Origin: JAMQKA01 sp034521835
GTDB lineage: Bacteria; Bacteroidota; Rhodothermia; Balneolales; Balneolaceae
Assembly (NCBI GenBank): GCA_034521835.1
Contig: JAXHMA010000004.1
Span: 620,001-684,000 of the forward strand
DNA length: 64,000 nucleotides
Direction: 5' to 3'
Part shown: positions 26,232 through 37,234 of the stretch, piece after piece
Layout of the letters: every line of letters starts with the position of its first letter
Position numbering within the stretch: the stretch's first letter is position 1
Notes under the pieces: generated by a model
Told to the model about the DNA's origin: nothing
Database searches by the model: none
Seen by the model: only the letters and a program-made list of their open reading frames with translations
Translations under genes and position numbers: made by a program

Positions 26232-27314
26232 TTATTCAGCCATCTGGGTTCGCTCCACCTTGGTGAGCGTAAAGCTGAATTTTGAGCCGACATTTGGGGT
26301 GCTTTCAATGAAAAAACGCTCCCCGTGGGCTTCCATAATATGTTTGACAATTGCCAGTCCCAGGCCCGTACCGCCCTTTTCGCGGGAACGGGATTTGTCC
26401 ACCCGGAAGAAGCGCTCGGTCACCCGGTCTATATATTTTTGTTCTATGCCGATCCCGGTATCCTGAACGTAGACAAGCACTTTTTCCTCATCTTTAGGAT
26501 ACGGTTCAATTCCCACAGAAACTGACCCACCCGGTTTATTATACTTGATCGCATTTTCTATCAGATTTATGAGCACCTGCTTGATCTGGTTGCGGTCTGC
26601 GTTGACCAGCAGGTTTTTGTCGAAGTCTTTGAAGTGAAGGCTGACGTTCTCTTTTTGGGCTTTATACTGCAGGCTTTCGGTTACATCTGTTACCACTTCC
26701 CGCAGGTGGATATCCTGCACGGCCGATTTTAATTCACCGGTCTCCAGCTTGGAGATCTCCATCAGGTCTTTAGTGAGAAAGATAAGCCGGTTGACGTTGC
26801 GCATCGCTTTCTTTAGAAACTGCCTGTTGACTTCACCATCATCAATAGCACCATTAAGCAGGGTTTCAATAAAGCCTTGTATGGCAAAGATGGGCGTTTT
26901 CAGCTCGTGGGAGATATCCCCAATGAACTCCTTGCGGTAGTTTTCTATGCGGTTGAGCCGCTGAATTTCCCGCTCTACCGTTTTGCTGGCCCGGATGGAC
27001 TGCTTGATCAGGTAGTCGAGCTCATCGTGGCCCTCGGTGCTCAGATCCTCATAATCCTCAAAACGCTTGCGAGCGATATTCCGGGAGATGTAGTTAAGCG
27101 TTTCAAGGCGTTTGAATTCGGTTCGGAACACTACAAAGTAGATGATAGCAACAGAAATAAGCGCAATAATAAGAGAGAGGACTCCTGCATGCAGCCAATT
27201 GATCTGCAGGTAAAAACGGTTTATCAACAGTAGCACTACACCGATGGAGAGAGCAGAAAAGAGGGCTATACGAAAGGCCAGCCGAGAGCTCCGGCTGAAT
27301 GGTTTTTTCCTCAT
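26232..27314 (-). CDS. PhoR-like sensor histidine kinase
   Basis: The 360-residue membrane kinase has two N-terminal transmembrane helices (about 10-27 and 40-60) with almost no periplasmic loop. The HisKA box is FIGDISHELKTPIFAIQG, the N box NLIENAIKYNKPGG, and the G boxes VQDTGIGIE and GGTGLGLAIVKHI. It phosphorylates the response regulator encoded just upstream; the genes overlap by ATGA. In PhoR proteins the signal is phosphate status via Pst/PhoU, but no pst genes are nearby, so the stimulus is uncertain. Confidence 0.9.
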   Translation of the reverse strand: MRKKPFSRSSRLAFRIALFSALSIGVVLLLINRFYLQINWLHAGVLSLIIALISVAIIYFVVFRTEFKRLETLNYISRNIARKRFEDYEDLSTEGHDELDYLIKQSIRASKTVEREIQRLNRIENYRKEFIGDISHELKTPIFAIQGFIETLLNGAIDDGEVNRQFLKKAMRNVNRLIFLTKDLMEISKLETGELKSAVQDIHLREVVTDVTESLQYKAQKENVSLHFKDFDKNLLVNADRNQIKQVLINLIENAIKYNKPGGSVSVGIEPYPKDEEKVLVYVQDTGIGIEQKYIDRVTERFFRVDKSRSREKGGTGLGLAIVKHIMEAHGERFFIESTPNVGSKFSFTLTKVERTQMAE

Positions 27315-27991
27315 TCTTTAAAACGGTAGCCTACGCCTTTAACGGTTTCGATGTACTCGTCGCCGAGCTTTTCACGGATTTTACGAACGTGCACGTCAAC
27401 GGTGCGATCGACCACATAAATATTGTCACCCCAAACCTGGTTGAGCAGCGTTTGACGGTCCATCACCTTGCCTTTTCGGCTGGCAAGGAAGTAGAGCAGT
27501 TCAAATTCCTTGCGCGGAAGCTGAAATTCCTCTTCCCCTCGGGTAACGATGTATCGGTCTTTGTCAATATTAATGTCATGAACTTCCAGCCGGTTGACAG
27601 GCTCTTCAGTCTCTTCAAATCTTCGGAGCACAGCTTTTATGCGGGAGATAAGCTTGGTGGTACTAATCGGCTTGGTAATATAGTCATCACCGCCTTTGTC
27701 CAGTCCTTCCACTTCAGTTTTTTCGTCACCTCTGGCGGTGAGAAAAATAATGGGAGTTCGTTTGAGATCTTCATCATTCCGCATTACTTCAACAACTTCC
27801 AGCCCATCCATTTTGGGCATCATGATATCCAGCAACACCAGGTTGGGCTTATGTTTACGGGCTACTTCAATGCCTTCCTCACCGTCTTCGGCTTTCAGAA
27901 CGTCGAATCCCTCTTTTTTGAGATTATACTCAATCAGGTCGAGCAGATCTTGTTCATCATCGACAACGAGAATAGTTTGTTTGTCAGCCAC
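27311..27991 (-). CDS. PhoB-like OmpR-family response regulator
   Basis: The 226-residue protein has a receiver domain, with acidic DDE at 11-13, phospho-acceptor Asp in VLLDIMMPKMDG and Lys in YITKP. The winged-helix effector domain contains LLYFLASRKGKVMDRQTLLNQVWG and TVDVHVRKIREKLG. It is the first gene of a two-gene operon with the kinase. The close PhoB match suggests phosphate control, but this cannot be proved from the window. Confidence 0.92.
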   Translation of the reverse strand: MADKQTILVVDDEQDLLDLIEYNLKKEGFDVLKAEDGEEGIEVARKHKPNLVLLDIMMPKMDGLEVVEVMRNDEDLKRTPIIFLTARGDEKTEVEGLDKGGDDYITKPISTTKLISRIKAVLRRFEETEEPVNRLEVHDINIDKDRYIVTRGEEEFQLPRKEFELLYFLASRKGKVMDRQTLLNQVWGDNIYVVDRTVDVHVRKIREKLGDEYIETVKGVGYRFKE

Positions 27992-28027
27992 AATGTATGG
28001 ATTGTCTGTTTAGATTTGATAGTATAA

Positions 28028-28409
28028 AGATAGAAAATATCCTATAGAATTTTACGCCCGAATAGTACAAACCAAGCCAATGAATATAAAATGAAGGGTG
28101 TTAAATAATTGTTATCTATTCAGGGCCTACGAAGATAATTTTGACCAGATGAAACGAAAAGTTAAAATCCATAGGAAGATAAAACACACAATAATTTTTT
28201 TTCGTACCTGTTGTACCTACGTCTCAATTCACGAGGCCTGCTAATTCATTATTTAGCAAACGTTTTATTCCCTAATAAACGTTTTTCCCTAAATCCCGAA
28301 AAGGAGGCAAGATGAACTCTTGCTTCCTTTTTTATTAGGCCTTTCTCTATATCTACATTATTAGACCAATAATTTTCCAAAAAAGGGATGGAAATAGCAG
28401 GACGTAATA
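28028..28409. other. Intergenic region with promoter of the two-component operon and a possible small RNA
   Basis: This 382-bp region has no protein-coding frame. It contains an inverted repeat (AACGTTTTATT then AATAAACGTT, 28259-28283) followed closely by a strong terminator hairpin. A rightward transcript ending there would be a small RNA, but no promoter was identified. The left part should hold the phoB-like promoter. Confidence 0.35.
28299..28333. terminator. Bidirectional Rho-independent terminator
   Basis: GGAGGCAAGA pairs with TCTTGCTTCC around a TGAAC loop, with A4 before and T6 after. It lies about 75 bp past the leftward permease gene and could also end a rightward transcript. Confidence 0.8.
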
Positions 28410-29636
28410 CTATTCGTACTTTATAGCTTCGGAGGGCTCTACTTTTGAGGCGCGCTTGGCCGGGTACCAGCTGGCCGCAAGGCAGAGCACCAGCGTGCCA
28501 ATTAGAATCAGGGAGACATCCAGCAGCTCAATACTGGCGGGATAAGCATCAATAATAAAGGCCGAAGAGAGTTTGATAAGCCCATATTCTTTCTGCAGCC
28601 AGCTTAGCAGTAGCCCCAGCGAGCCGCCGATTCCACAGCCGATCAGCCCGATATATATTCCCTGCTTAACGAAAATCTTTCTGATTTTATCCGGTGTTAG
28701 GCCTATCGTTGCCAAAATACCGATATCGCGATTTTTCTGGATCACGATCATTGTCAGCGAGCCCACAATATTCAGCACGGCCACAAGCACAATGATCATC
28801 AGGATGATGTACGACCCCCACTTTTCAAGCAACATAACATCGTAGAGTGGTTTCTGCAGATCGTACCAGGTTGAAATTTTGTACTCAGGCCCAAGTATGC
28901 CGGCTATTTCCGTTTTGACGGATGAAGCCAAATCGCTGTCGGTCAGACGCAGATCTAAGCCGGTCACCGCATTTCGGTAATCGAACAATCGCTGGGCAGC
29001 CTCCAGGTCGATATATATAACCGGTTCACTTACAATCTGCTGCATAAAATAGGAACCCCGCACCTGGAAACGATAAATACGTGGAAAGGAGAATTGGGTT
29101 AACGATTTTCGCATGCCTTCGGCACTAAGCAGCGCTACCTGGTCATCCAGATTCAGATTTAACTCGTTCAGCTGTCGCTCACTCATCACCATGCCGGGCT
29201 GCCGGTTCTGCACCGACAGATCGAAACTGCCGCTTGTTACCGGATCATCCGACTGGTTCAACTGAAAGAAATCGTCCTTGCGAATTCCGCGAATGTTCAC
29301 CACCCGGTCCTGTTCGCCGTTCTGGGTCAGCAGGGCCTTGTCCGAAATATAGGGAGCCGCTATCACTACCTCCGGAATCGACTCCAATTTTTTTAGCATC
29401 TCCTGGTCATAAACAAGTTCGGTAGATTGAGTCGATTCAATACGGATATCTGGATCATGGGAAAGCAACAAGCCCTTTATTACATTAAAAAAACCGTTAA
29501 ATACGGAGAGAACCACGATGAGCAGCGCCGTACCGATGGTGATACCCGTTATACTGATAATCGTGAGGGTTGATATCAGCGATATATGCTTCTTTGAAAA
29601 GAGATACCTGCGGGCTATGTAGCTTGTGCTTTCCAT
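28410..29636 (-). CDS. LolC/LolE-family ABC transporter permease
   Basis: The 408-residue protein starts MESTSYIARRYLFSKK (ATG 29636; the longer frame adds 12 unlikely residues). One transmembrane helix lies at about 20-45 (IISITGITIGTALLIVVLSV). A large periplasmic MacB/LolE-like domain follows, then three C-terminal helices with FtsX-like sequence ILATIGLTPDKIRKIF. LolCDE moves lipoproteins to the outer membrane. No LolD ATPase gene lies beside it, so it must be encoded elsewhere or this is another FtsX-type exporter. Confidence 0.85.
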   Translation of the reverse strand: MESTSYIARRYLFSKKHISLISTLTIISITGITIGTALLIVVLSVFNGFFNVIKGLLLSHDPDIRIESTQSTELVYDQEMLKKLESIPEVVIAAPYISDKALLTQNGEQDRVVNIRGIRKDDFFQLNQSDDPVTSGSFDLSVQNRQPGMVMSERQLNELNLNLDDQVALLSAEGMRKSLTQFSFPRIYRFQVRGSYFMQQIVSEPVIYIDLEAAQRLFDYRNAVTGLDLRLTDSDLASSVKTEIAGILGPEYKISTWYDLQKPLYDVMLLEKWGSYIILMIIVLVAVLNIVGSLTMIVIQKNRDIGILATIGLTPDKIRKIFVKQGIYIGLIGCGIGGSLGLLLSWLQKEYGLIKLSSAFIIDAYPASIELLDVSLILIGTLVLCLAASWYPAKRASKVEPSEAIKYE

Positions 29637-29756
29637 GAGGCCAAAGATAGGGATAATGAAGCACGGTTCCATTCACAAATTTTTACGGTCGCAGGATTAA
29701 ATTTTGCCCTCATTCCTTTACATTACTCGAAATTAAACATCCAAAAATGGTTAGCT

Positions 29757-32700
29757 ATGCAAGGTTTTACCGTATATACATCCTCTTTTTTAAAATCTCT
29801 TCTTATCATCATATTGTGCCTTGGGTTAAGTGTTCCTGCCGCTATGGCCCAGGTTTTTGGTCATGGGGAAGAAACTACCAATCCCGCTGTGGATCCCCAG
29901 CTTTTTGACTCGATCGATTACCGAAATATTGGTCCTTTTCGCGGCGGACGTTCCGTAGCCGTGGCGGGGCATAAAAATCAGCCCCATACCTTTTACCAGG
30001 GGGCAACCGGGGGTGGCGTTCTCAAAACCACCGACGGGGGAAACAGCTGGATTCACATTTCCGATGAAGCGTTTAAAACCGGTTCTGTTGGCGCCCTGGC
30101 CGTCGCCCCCTCCGATCCCAATGTGATCTATGCGGGTATGGGCGAAACCTGCATCCGTGGAAATATGTCGGCTGGTGACGGTGTGTACCGGTCCACGGAT
30201 GAGGGCAAAACCTGGGAGCACATCGGTTTGGGTGAAACACATTTTATCGGCGAAATTGTGGTACATCCCGACAATCCGGATATCGTGTGGGTGGCGGCGC
30301 TCGGCCATGCATTCGGTACGGAGGGTAACGAGGAGCGGGGCGTGTTCAAATCCACCGACGGAGGAAAAACGTGGGAAAAAGTACTCTACCATAACCAGCA
30401 TGCCGGTGCTGTGGATATCGAAATTGATCCCAATAACCCGCGTATTTTGTATGCTTCTTTGTGGGAGGCCTACCGCAGTCCATGGGAGATGAGCAGCGGC
30501 GGACCGGACAGCGGCCTGTACAAAAGCCGTGATGGCGGTGAAACCTGGGAAAATATCTCTCAACGCCCGGGCCTGCCCAAAGGGCTTTGGGGCAAAGTTG
30601 GAGTGGCAATCTCCCCGGCCAATTCCGAGCGCGTTTGGGCGATTGTCGAGAATGAAAACGGCGGCGTATTTCGATCGGATAATGGCGGCCGTACCTGGAC
30701 CCGCACTAACAGCGACCGCAACCTGCGCCAGCGGGCCTGGTACTACACCCATATTGTAGCAGATCCCCAAAATGAAGATGTCGTTTACGTGCTGAATGTT
30801 GGATTTTATAGTCGAGCGATGGCGGAGAAAATTTTGATAGCATTGATACACCGCATGTTGACCATCATGACCTGTGGATCGATCCAGACAACCCGCTACG
30901 AATGGTCATTGCTGACGACGGCGGCGGGCAGGTTAGCTATAACGGCGGAGAAAGCTGGTCCTCATATCACAAATACGCTACCGCTCAGTTCTACCAGGTA
31001 ATCACTGATGATCAATTTCCCTACTGGATTTATGGCGCCCAGCAGGATAACAGCACGGTTGCTATTAAAAGCCGTACCGACGGCTATGGCATTGACGAGT
31101 CGGACTGGCACCCGGTAGCCGGCGGAGAAAGTGGCTACATAGCGCCCGATCCCGAAAACCCGGACGTGACGTTTGGCGGAAGCTACGGCGGTTACCTGAA
31201 TAAGTTTAATGAAGTGACCAAGCAGAGCGATCGCATCGATGTGTGGCCAAATAATCCGATGGGATCCGGCGCAGCCGACCTGCGGTATCGCTTCCAGTGG
31301 ACCTTCCCGATTTACATCTCACCGCATAACCCGGATGTGCTGTATGCCACCTCGCAGTACGTACACCGCTCCACCGACGAGGGGATGAGCTGGGAGCAGA
31401 TCAGCGATGATCTAACGCGCAATGAGAAATCCAAGCAACAGGAATCCGGCGGTCCCATCACTAAAGACGATACCTCCGTAGAATATTATAACACGATTTT
31501 CTCGTTTATTGAGTCGCCGGTGGAACCGGGCGTGCTGTGGGCCGGGGCCGATGACGGGCTGATCCATGTGAGCCGCGACAACGGGGAAACCTGGGAAAAT
31601 GTTACACCCGAGGGGATGCCTGAAACCATGATCTCCATCATTGAAGCGGGACAGTTTGACGGCGGTACCGCCTACGTGGCAGCCACCCGCTACAAATTCT
31701 CCGACTTCTCCCCCATGCTTTATAAAACCGATGATTATGGTCAATCTTGGACCCGAATTAATGAGGGCATTCCGGCCAAGGATTTTACCCGTACTATTCG
31801 GGAAGATCCGAATCGAGAAGGACTTCTTTACACCGGCACCGAAACCGGCATGTACGTTTCGTTTAACGATGGAAAGCAGTGGCAGCCGCTGCAGCTGAAC
31901 CTGCCGTCAGTACCTATCACCGACCTGGCGGTTCACAAGCGAGATAAGGACCTGGTCGTGGCTACCCAGGGTCGTTCTTTCTGGATCCTGGACGAACTTA
32001 ACGTGCTGCACCAGATCAGTGACGAAATCAACAGCATGCCGTATCACCTGTACAAACCGGAGCGAACGTACCTGTTTGGTGGTCCCAGCGTTTCTGAGCC
32101 CGGGGGTACGCTTGGGCAGAATCCCGAGCCTGGAGCCGTGGTTCATTACAACCTGCAGGAAACAACCGACAGCGAGGTGAAACTGGAATTTTATGAGGAT
32201 AATGGTGACATGATCCGCTCCTTCTCCAGTGAACAGACGCTGGAAGGCGAGCCGGTCAAAGAATCGGAGCAATTTTATGAAGAAGAAGGCATCACGCAGT
32301 CAGACGTGGTGCCGGTCCAGCAAGGGCTCAACACTTTTACCTGGAATAGGCGCTACCCGGGCGCCACTGACCTTGAAGGCCGGCAGATTCTCTGGGCCGG
32401 CTCAACCAACGGGCCGCGAGCTGTTCCGGGCACCTACTTGGTACGCCTGGTAGTGGATGATGAGACGATCATGGAGCAGGAGTTTGAGATCACCAAAGAT
32501 CCGCGCATCGAAACCACGCAGGAGGACTTCCAAGCACAGTTTGATCTCCACCAAACCATCATAGCCAAGCTGGATACCACGCACAAGACGATCAATCGTA
32601 TCCGTGAAATTCGCGGGGAGATCAACGAGCTGCTGGAAGAAAATCCCGGTGAAGAGGCTACCAAACTGGCAAATACTATTAAGGAGCAGTTGGATGAGAT

Positions 32701-32962
32701 CGAGAATGCCCTGGTGCAAACCAAAGCCGAAGCCTACCAGGATGTGCTCAACTACCCAATAAAGCTGAATAACAAGCTGGCTGCGCTGGCAAGTACCGTG
32801 GCCACGGGCGATAATCATCCGACTAAGCAGCAGTATGCCGTCTACGAGGAGCTGGCCAAAAAGGTCGATGCCCAGTTTGAGCGACTGGAACCGATTCTTA
32901 GCGGTGATTTCCCTGAACTGCGCCAGGAAATCGACAGTCCGGCTGTTCCCATCGAGAACTAG
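29757..32962 (+). pseudogene. VPS10/sortilin-like BNR-repeat secreted protein, one frameshift
   Basis: Two overlapping frames (29757-31001 and 30902-32962) make one protein of about 1068 residues. One base, most likely an A in GTCGAAGCGATGG, is missing near 30814; restoring it joins YVLNVGFYS to SDGGENFDSIDTP. A signal peptide (LIIILCLGLSVPAAMAQ) is followed by FRGGRSVAVAGH and at least ten BNR/Asp-box repeats such as TDGGKTW and RDNGETW, which form beta-propellers. A helical C-terminal domain follows. This family of large exported proteins is common in Balneolota/Rhodothermota and its function is unknown. A sequencing error may explain the break. Confidence 0.85.
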
Positions 32963-32980
32963 TACCAGTTTTTATGGATT

Positions 32981-33018
32981 CAAGCGCTGATCGCAGCTTC
33001 CGGTCAGCGCTTTTTTAT
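32981..33018 (+). terminator. Terminator after the BNR-repeat gene
   Basis: AAGCGCTGA pairs with TCAGCGCTT across a 13-base loop and is followed by TTTTATTT, 19 bp past the stop codon. Confidence 0.85.
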
Positions 33019-33098
33019 TTGGCTGAGTCTCTAGACCACCAAACCTGATGTAAGAGCTCATTTTTCAGTTACTTCAGAATCACCACTTTCTGGTAAGT

Positions 33099-35258
33099 TT
33101 ACAAATCCTCTCCCATTATCCGAATAATATAAAATCCAGATGCCAGGGCGTGAGTATCGAAGGTTGTCTGATTCTTAATGAAGGATAATCGCCTGGTGCG
33201 CACCTGTTGGCCCAGTATATTATAGAGCTGTATTGTGACACCAGTAACCGGATCAACAAAGTCAATGGTAATTGGATCACCGCTTTGCACCGGATTGGGA
33301 TAGGCTGTCGTCAAAGGCATTTTTCCATCGCCAGATTCCACTTTTCCATTAAAGTAGCGATCTGCCTTTTCGAAGGCCGCTATCCCTACTTTTTGTCCTA
33401 TTTTTCGACCCGGCATGTCGTCAGATGGCGGGTGAATGCCACCCCAAATCCGCGATAAACTGGTTTGATCAGAAGCATCGCGATAGGTGGCCCACTGCAG
33501 AATAATATCCTGGCTGGGTCCCTGTTCAAATTCGAGAAACTCATTTTTTTTCGCTACAAATTCCCCCATGCCCCCGGGAAAATATGCATCCCCCGTAAAC
33601 AGGGTAAGCACCTCGGCAGCTGCCCGTGAAAAAGTAGAATGACCCGAAATATAGCCTGCAAATGGCGGTGTAATAAATGTAGGCTGCTGGTAGGGCCACC
33701 AATTCTCAGCTAATATCCAGCCGACGCCGGCCATGTCGGTTTCCTGGTTATCAATATGGGAATGACCACGCCATGCAAAAATTTTAATCTTGCCGATATT
33801 ACCTTCGTTTTCCACGGCCAGGGCATCGTCCTCCTCCACCAATTCAATAAGACCCTCAATCAGCGGCATGCCCTGGGGATGATAGCTTGGAAGGTCCGGA
33901 TCGCTGCTTTGTCCCAAACCCGCCATGTAGCGAATGGCCGAAATGGGGCGCACATAATCGTACCAGCCCTTGATGCCCCATGCAGAAACTGCCGCATCAT
34001 GAACTGCCCCGCCCAGTACAAAATACACCTTAACATCCCACTCCAAATCGTTCAGCTCGGGCCCTGTACCCTTGTACCGTTTTTCGAGCAGCGGATGATC
34101 GTTTACGTAATTCAGGATGGTAAACCAATGGCCGGGCGGCGTTTCCGAATTGGGACCGTCTGCCCAGAATTCGGCCAGCACACGCGTGTAATCGCCCCGG
34201 GGCACCAACTGCGGCTCGTACGGCTCTCCCGTATGCGGATTGCGATCGCGTCCCGTCCCGATATCGCCTCCTTCAAAGAAATTGTAGAACGCTCCGTACT
34301 TCTCGCTGCTCGCAGGAAACTGCTGGATATTCCCGATTGAGGCCGGTGAAATATCCCACATCACCCCGTCGGAAGGATCAAGGTGGGAGGACCATGCCGA
34401 TACCAGGGCAAAACTCCATTTGTAGGATGAGGACTCTTCTCCATCCGCACCATCTTGCAGAAAAGGCGGCGGACCCGGGTCGTGATATACCCAGTAGGCG
34501 TATTCATCGCGTTCAAAAAAAAGGAGGTCAGCATTGGAAAGGGCAAAATTGTCTACCTGCCCCCACTCCGCGCCCAAAAATTCGGGCGTATTGCCTTCAA
34601 TGATATTCCCGGCCTGATCCACAAAAACCTCAAAACTGAGCGGTTGCCAGCGGTTTGGATCTGTAACTTGCTGGTTACCCGCCAGTTCCGGGACCAAGGG
34701 TGGATTTACCGGCTTATAAAACCTGTTTGCATATCCATTCTGCTCATTGGAACCATCCTGCATGCCATATTCGATAATCTTTTCAGCGATATAGTTGCCC
34801 AGTGCCGCCGGAGATCCTGATGAATAATTGGTGGATGTAAAAGCAGTGTTGTAGCCCAGATCGCTCATCAGTGAATTGAACCTGGCCAGGGATGCCGCAG
34901 CCCCCGGCGATTCCCTGAACCGATGGGAAAGCAGACGATATGCCGCATAAGAGATTGTTTCTTTTCGTGCTTCCTGTAAATCCTCCGGCTGTGAAATACC
35001 CTCAAATGGTACGGTCAATCGGTCAACGGTTTTGCCAAGCAGGTAGGGTTCTGCACCTTCGTCGTAGACTGCCCATCCATCATACATCGCAATACTGGTA
35101 TGGAACAGATTCCTGGCATGGACGGTAGGGCGGGCCAGGTCCTCACGAATGGCTTCCAGCAACTGCTCATTCCACAATCGAGCTACAGAATGTTGTGCTG
35201 CAACTGGATTCAGAATACCAAGACAAAAAATAGCAGCAAAGACTGTCAGGCTTTTCAT
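33099..35258 (-). CDS. Secreted vanadium-haloperoxidase/PAP2-like protein with type IX sorting domain
   Basis: The 719-residue protein starts MKSLTVFAAIFCLGILNPVAAQ, a good signal peptide (ATG 35258). The helical body ends in acid-phosphatase/haloperoxidase motifs: YDYVRPISAIRY, GYISGHSTFSRAA and SRIWGGIHPPSDD. These supply the Arg, Ser-Gly-His and Arg-x-x-x-Gly-x-His residues that bind vanadate or phosphate. A C-terminal segment (TAYPNPVQSGDPITI to GFYIIRIMG) is a type IX secretion sorting domain, so the protein is exported through the outer membrane. Whether it is a haloperoxidase or a phosphatase cannot be decided by eye. Confidence 0.88.
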   Translation of the reverse strand: MKSLTVFAAIFCLGILNPVAAQHSVARLWNEQLLEAIREDLARPTVHARNLFHTSIAMYDGWAVYDEGAEPYLLGKTVDRLTVPFEGISQPEDLQEARKETISYAAYRLLSHRFRESPGAAASLARFNSLMSDLGYNTAFTSTNYSSGSPAALGNYIAEKIIEYGMQDGSNEQNGYANRFYKPVNPPLVPELAGNQQVTDPNRWQPLSFEVFVDQAGNIIEGNTPEFLGAEWGQVDNFALSNADLLFFERDEYAYWVYHDPGPPPFLQDGADGEESSSYKWSFALVSAWSSHLDPSDGVMWDISPASIGNIQQFPASSEKYGAFYNFFEGGDIGTGRDRNPHTGEPYEPQLVPRGDYTRVLAEFWADGPNSETPPGHWFTILNYVNDHPLLEKRYKGTGPELNDLEWDVKVYFVLGGAVHDAAVSAWGIKGWYDYVRPISAIRYMAGLGQSSDPDLPSYHPQGMPLIEGLIELVEEDDALAVENEGNIGKIKIFAWRGHSHIDNQETDMAGVGWILAENWWPYQQPTFITPPFAGYISGHSTFSRAAAEVLTLFTGDAYFPGGMGEFVAKKNEFLEFEQGPSQDIILQWATYRDASDQTSLSRIWGGIHPPSDDMPGRKIGQKVGIAAFEKADRYFNGKVESGDGKMPLTTAYPNPVQSGDPITIDFVDPVTGVTIQLYNILGQQVRTRRLSFIKNQTTFDTHALASGFYIIRIMGEDL

Positions 35259-35420
35259 ATTCTTATTATAAGCTCCCCATAACAATAAACAAGCTACGGG
35301 TATCCCCAATTAACAGCCAAATAAAGTTCCTGTCATTAGGATCATATACAAAGTCATGATAGGTAGTTTAACTACAAATATACCCAATTCTGGAGATGTG
35401 ATCGATATTTATAGCGATCC

Positions 35421-35731
35421 GATGCCTTCGGAAACTACGGACCGGGCATTCTAAACTTTGGGATCAGCAATGATATAACGCCCTCGGAAACTTCCCCGGT
35501 AACCGTAAAACTTATCGTTGAAGCCTACGGATACCTGCCGATTACGAAATACGTTTCCATTAATGAAGCAGGATTAAATGAGTTCTCCTTTGACCTGGTA
35601 GCCGAGAATGCACCGCCGGCCAGCGTTAAAACCGTATCTATCTCGACGGAAACGGCTACACCCGAAATGCTGTAATTAGCGGAAGCAAAATAACCTACAA
35701 AGAAGTGATCGATAACGACGTGTGTAGCTAA
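35421..35731 (+). pseudogene. Remnant of a secreted beta-sandwich protein gene
   Basis: No start codon exists, but an open frame of 84 codons reads DAFGNYGPGILNFGISND and VTVKLIVEAYGYLPI up to a stop at 35675. A shift by one base continues as YLDGNGYTRNAVISGSKITY up to 35731. The composition suggests an Ig-like or carboxypeptidase-regulatory-like domain. It is a decayed C-terminal fragment. Confidence 0.5.
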
Positions 35732-35822
35732 GGTTTGATACTTAAGAGTAGATACTCTTGAGTTTTCAGGTTTTAAAAAGAAAGCCTATTTCTTTAAAAA
35801 GGAATTTTTTTTTATTCATCCA

Positions 35823-36254
35823 CTACCGGACGCCAAATTTTTCATTTACCTGCTGTACTTTTGAAGACGCCGAAGATAACGTGTATGACAGGCTATATCG
35901 ATACTGGCCGGTTTTTTGTTGATATAATTCTATAACTTTAGATTTCCCTGGTTTCACGGCCGGCACAAATTCCGAGGCATATATCGCCAAACATATACCA
36001 CTTCCCACCGTTTTCCATTTTTCTTTTCCTTTTACTTCAAGCTGATAAAGTAGCACAGGTCCACAGTAATTGAGATAAACAACATTATCCGTGGTGTTTT
36101 CTAATCTTAAACTTATTTTTTCATCGGCGGAGTAAACCTGTTGTTCACTTTGGAGGGTTACTTCTAACCGCTCATCAACCTTGGTTGACGGGCTACAACC
36201 GGTTAAAATGAGTATCCCCAGAAAAAAGAACGTGACCCGCTTTGCAGCATTCAT
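35823..36254 (-). CDS. Lipoprotein with immunoglobulin-like domain
   Basis: The 143-residue protein has a signal peptide with lipobox LILTGCSPS, so Cys20 should be lipidated. The mature part (VTLQSEQQVYSADEKISLRLENTT) resembles a small beta-sandwich domain of the BsuPI/intracellular-proteinase-inhibitor kind, but the family call is tentative. It is probably anchored in the outer membrane. It lies alone, about 90 bp downstream of the mscS-like pseudogene on the same strand. Confidence 0.7.
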   Translation of the reverse strand: MNAAKRVTFFFLGILILTGCSPSTKVDERLEVTLQSEQQVYSADEKISLRLENTTDNVVYLNYCGPVLLYQLEVKGKEKWKTVGSGICLAIYASEFVPAVKPGKSKVIELYQQKTGQYRYSLSYTLSSASSKVQQVNEKFGVR

Positions 36255-36340
36255 AATTTCTCCCTTGCTATCAGTACATTATTATTTTTGATAACACACA
36301 GCCCCTTCTAATAGACATTAATATATAACAAAACCAGTAT

Positions 36341-37234
36341 TTATTGGTCTTCTGAATCCTTTCCCTGAAAGGGAATATTGATGGAAGAGCGCAGGTGGAG
36401 ATCGCGCTGCGGGAAGGGAATCTCCACGTCGTTTTCCCTGAATTTTTGGACAATTGCCTGGTTCAGCTCATTGCGTATCCGCGGATACTCTTTCGACATC
36501 CCCGATCCAGGTTCTAATCTGCATATCCCAGGATGAATCCCCAAAAGAAATCAGATGCACCTGGTGACCAGGCTCTTTTTTACGTCGGTATTCTCTTTAG
36601 CTACCTCATCCAGGCAGCGCAGAACCGTATCGAGATCTGAACTGTAGGAGACCCCCACATCAATATCGAGCCGGAACGTCGGATCGCCATGGGAGTAGTT
36701 GATCACACTCTGGGAGACAAACTCCGAGTTGGGCACAATAATAGAGATGTTGTTGAGGGTGCGTATTTTAGTAGCGCGAATATTTATTTCTGTGACATCC
36801 CCCTCAATATCGCCGACCATGACCCGATCGCCGATGCTTATGGGCCGCTCAAAAAGAATGATAAGACCCGATATAAAATTGGAGGTTATATTCTGCAGGC
36901 CAAAGCCAATCCCCACAGAAAGCAACCCAAAAATGACCGCCAGACCACTCAAATCCACCCCGATAAACTGGAAAGAGATGAGCGCACCAATAGTGATGAT
37001 GGTGTACTGTGAAATGCGTGACAGCGTGTAACTGGTGCCTTCATCTATTTTAAATCTCCTGAAGACCCGGCGGCTCAGTGCTTTACGGACCATCACACTA
37101 AGTATGATAAAGCCAGTGGTAAACAACAGAAAGATCAGCACCGAAAGCACGGTAACCGGCGTCTCTTTGATCTGAAACAGAACAAAGTTGAGGATCTTAT
37201 TAATGTATAATAGAACGTCAGTCCAAGTCATCAT
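36341..37234 (-). pseudogene. Small-conductance mechanosensitive channel (MscS-like), two compensating frameshifts
   Basis: The first 228 residues, from MMTWTDV, cover the transmembrane helices, the MscS pore segment (GLAVIFGLLSVGIGFGLQNITSNFISGLIILFERP, residues about 97-131) and the beta domain (VGDIEGDVTEINIRATKIRT). A TGA at 36553 ends this frame. A second frame supplies EPGHQVHLISFGDSSWDMQI, and the original frame resumes at SKEYPRIRNELNQAIVQKF and ends at 36341. Two opposite indels (about 36585 and 36505) therefore interrupt an otherwise normal 297-residue channel that relieves osmotic stress. Confidence 0.85.

Noticed and set aside
29826..30851. 341-residue leftward ORF opposite the BNR-repeat gene
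   Set aside because: It is antisense to clear Asp-box repeats and has no family resemblance.
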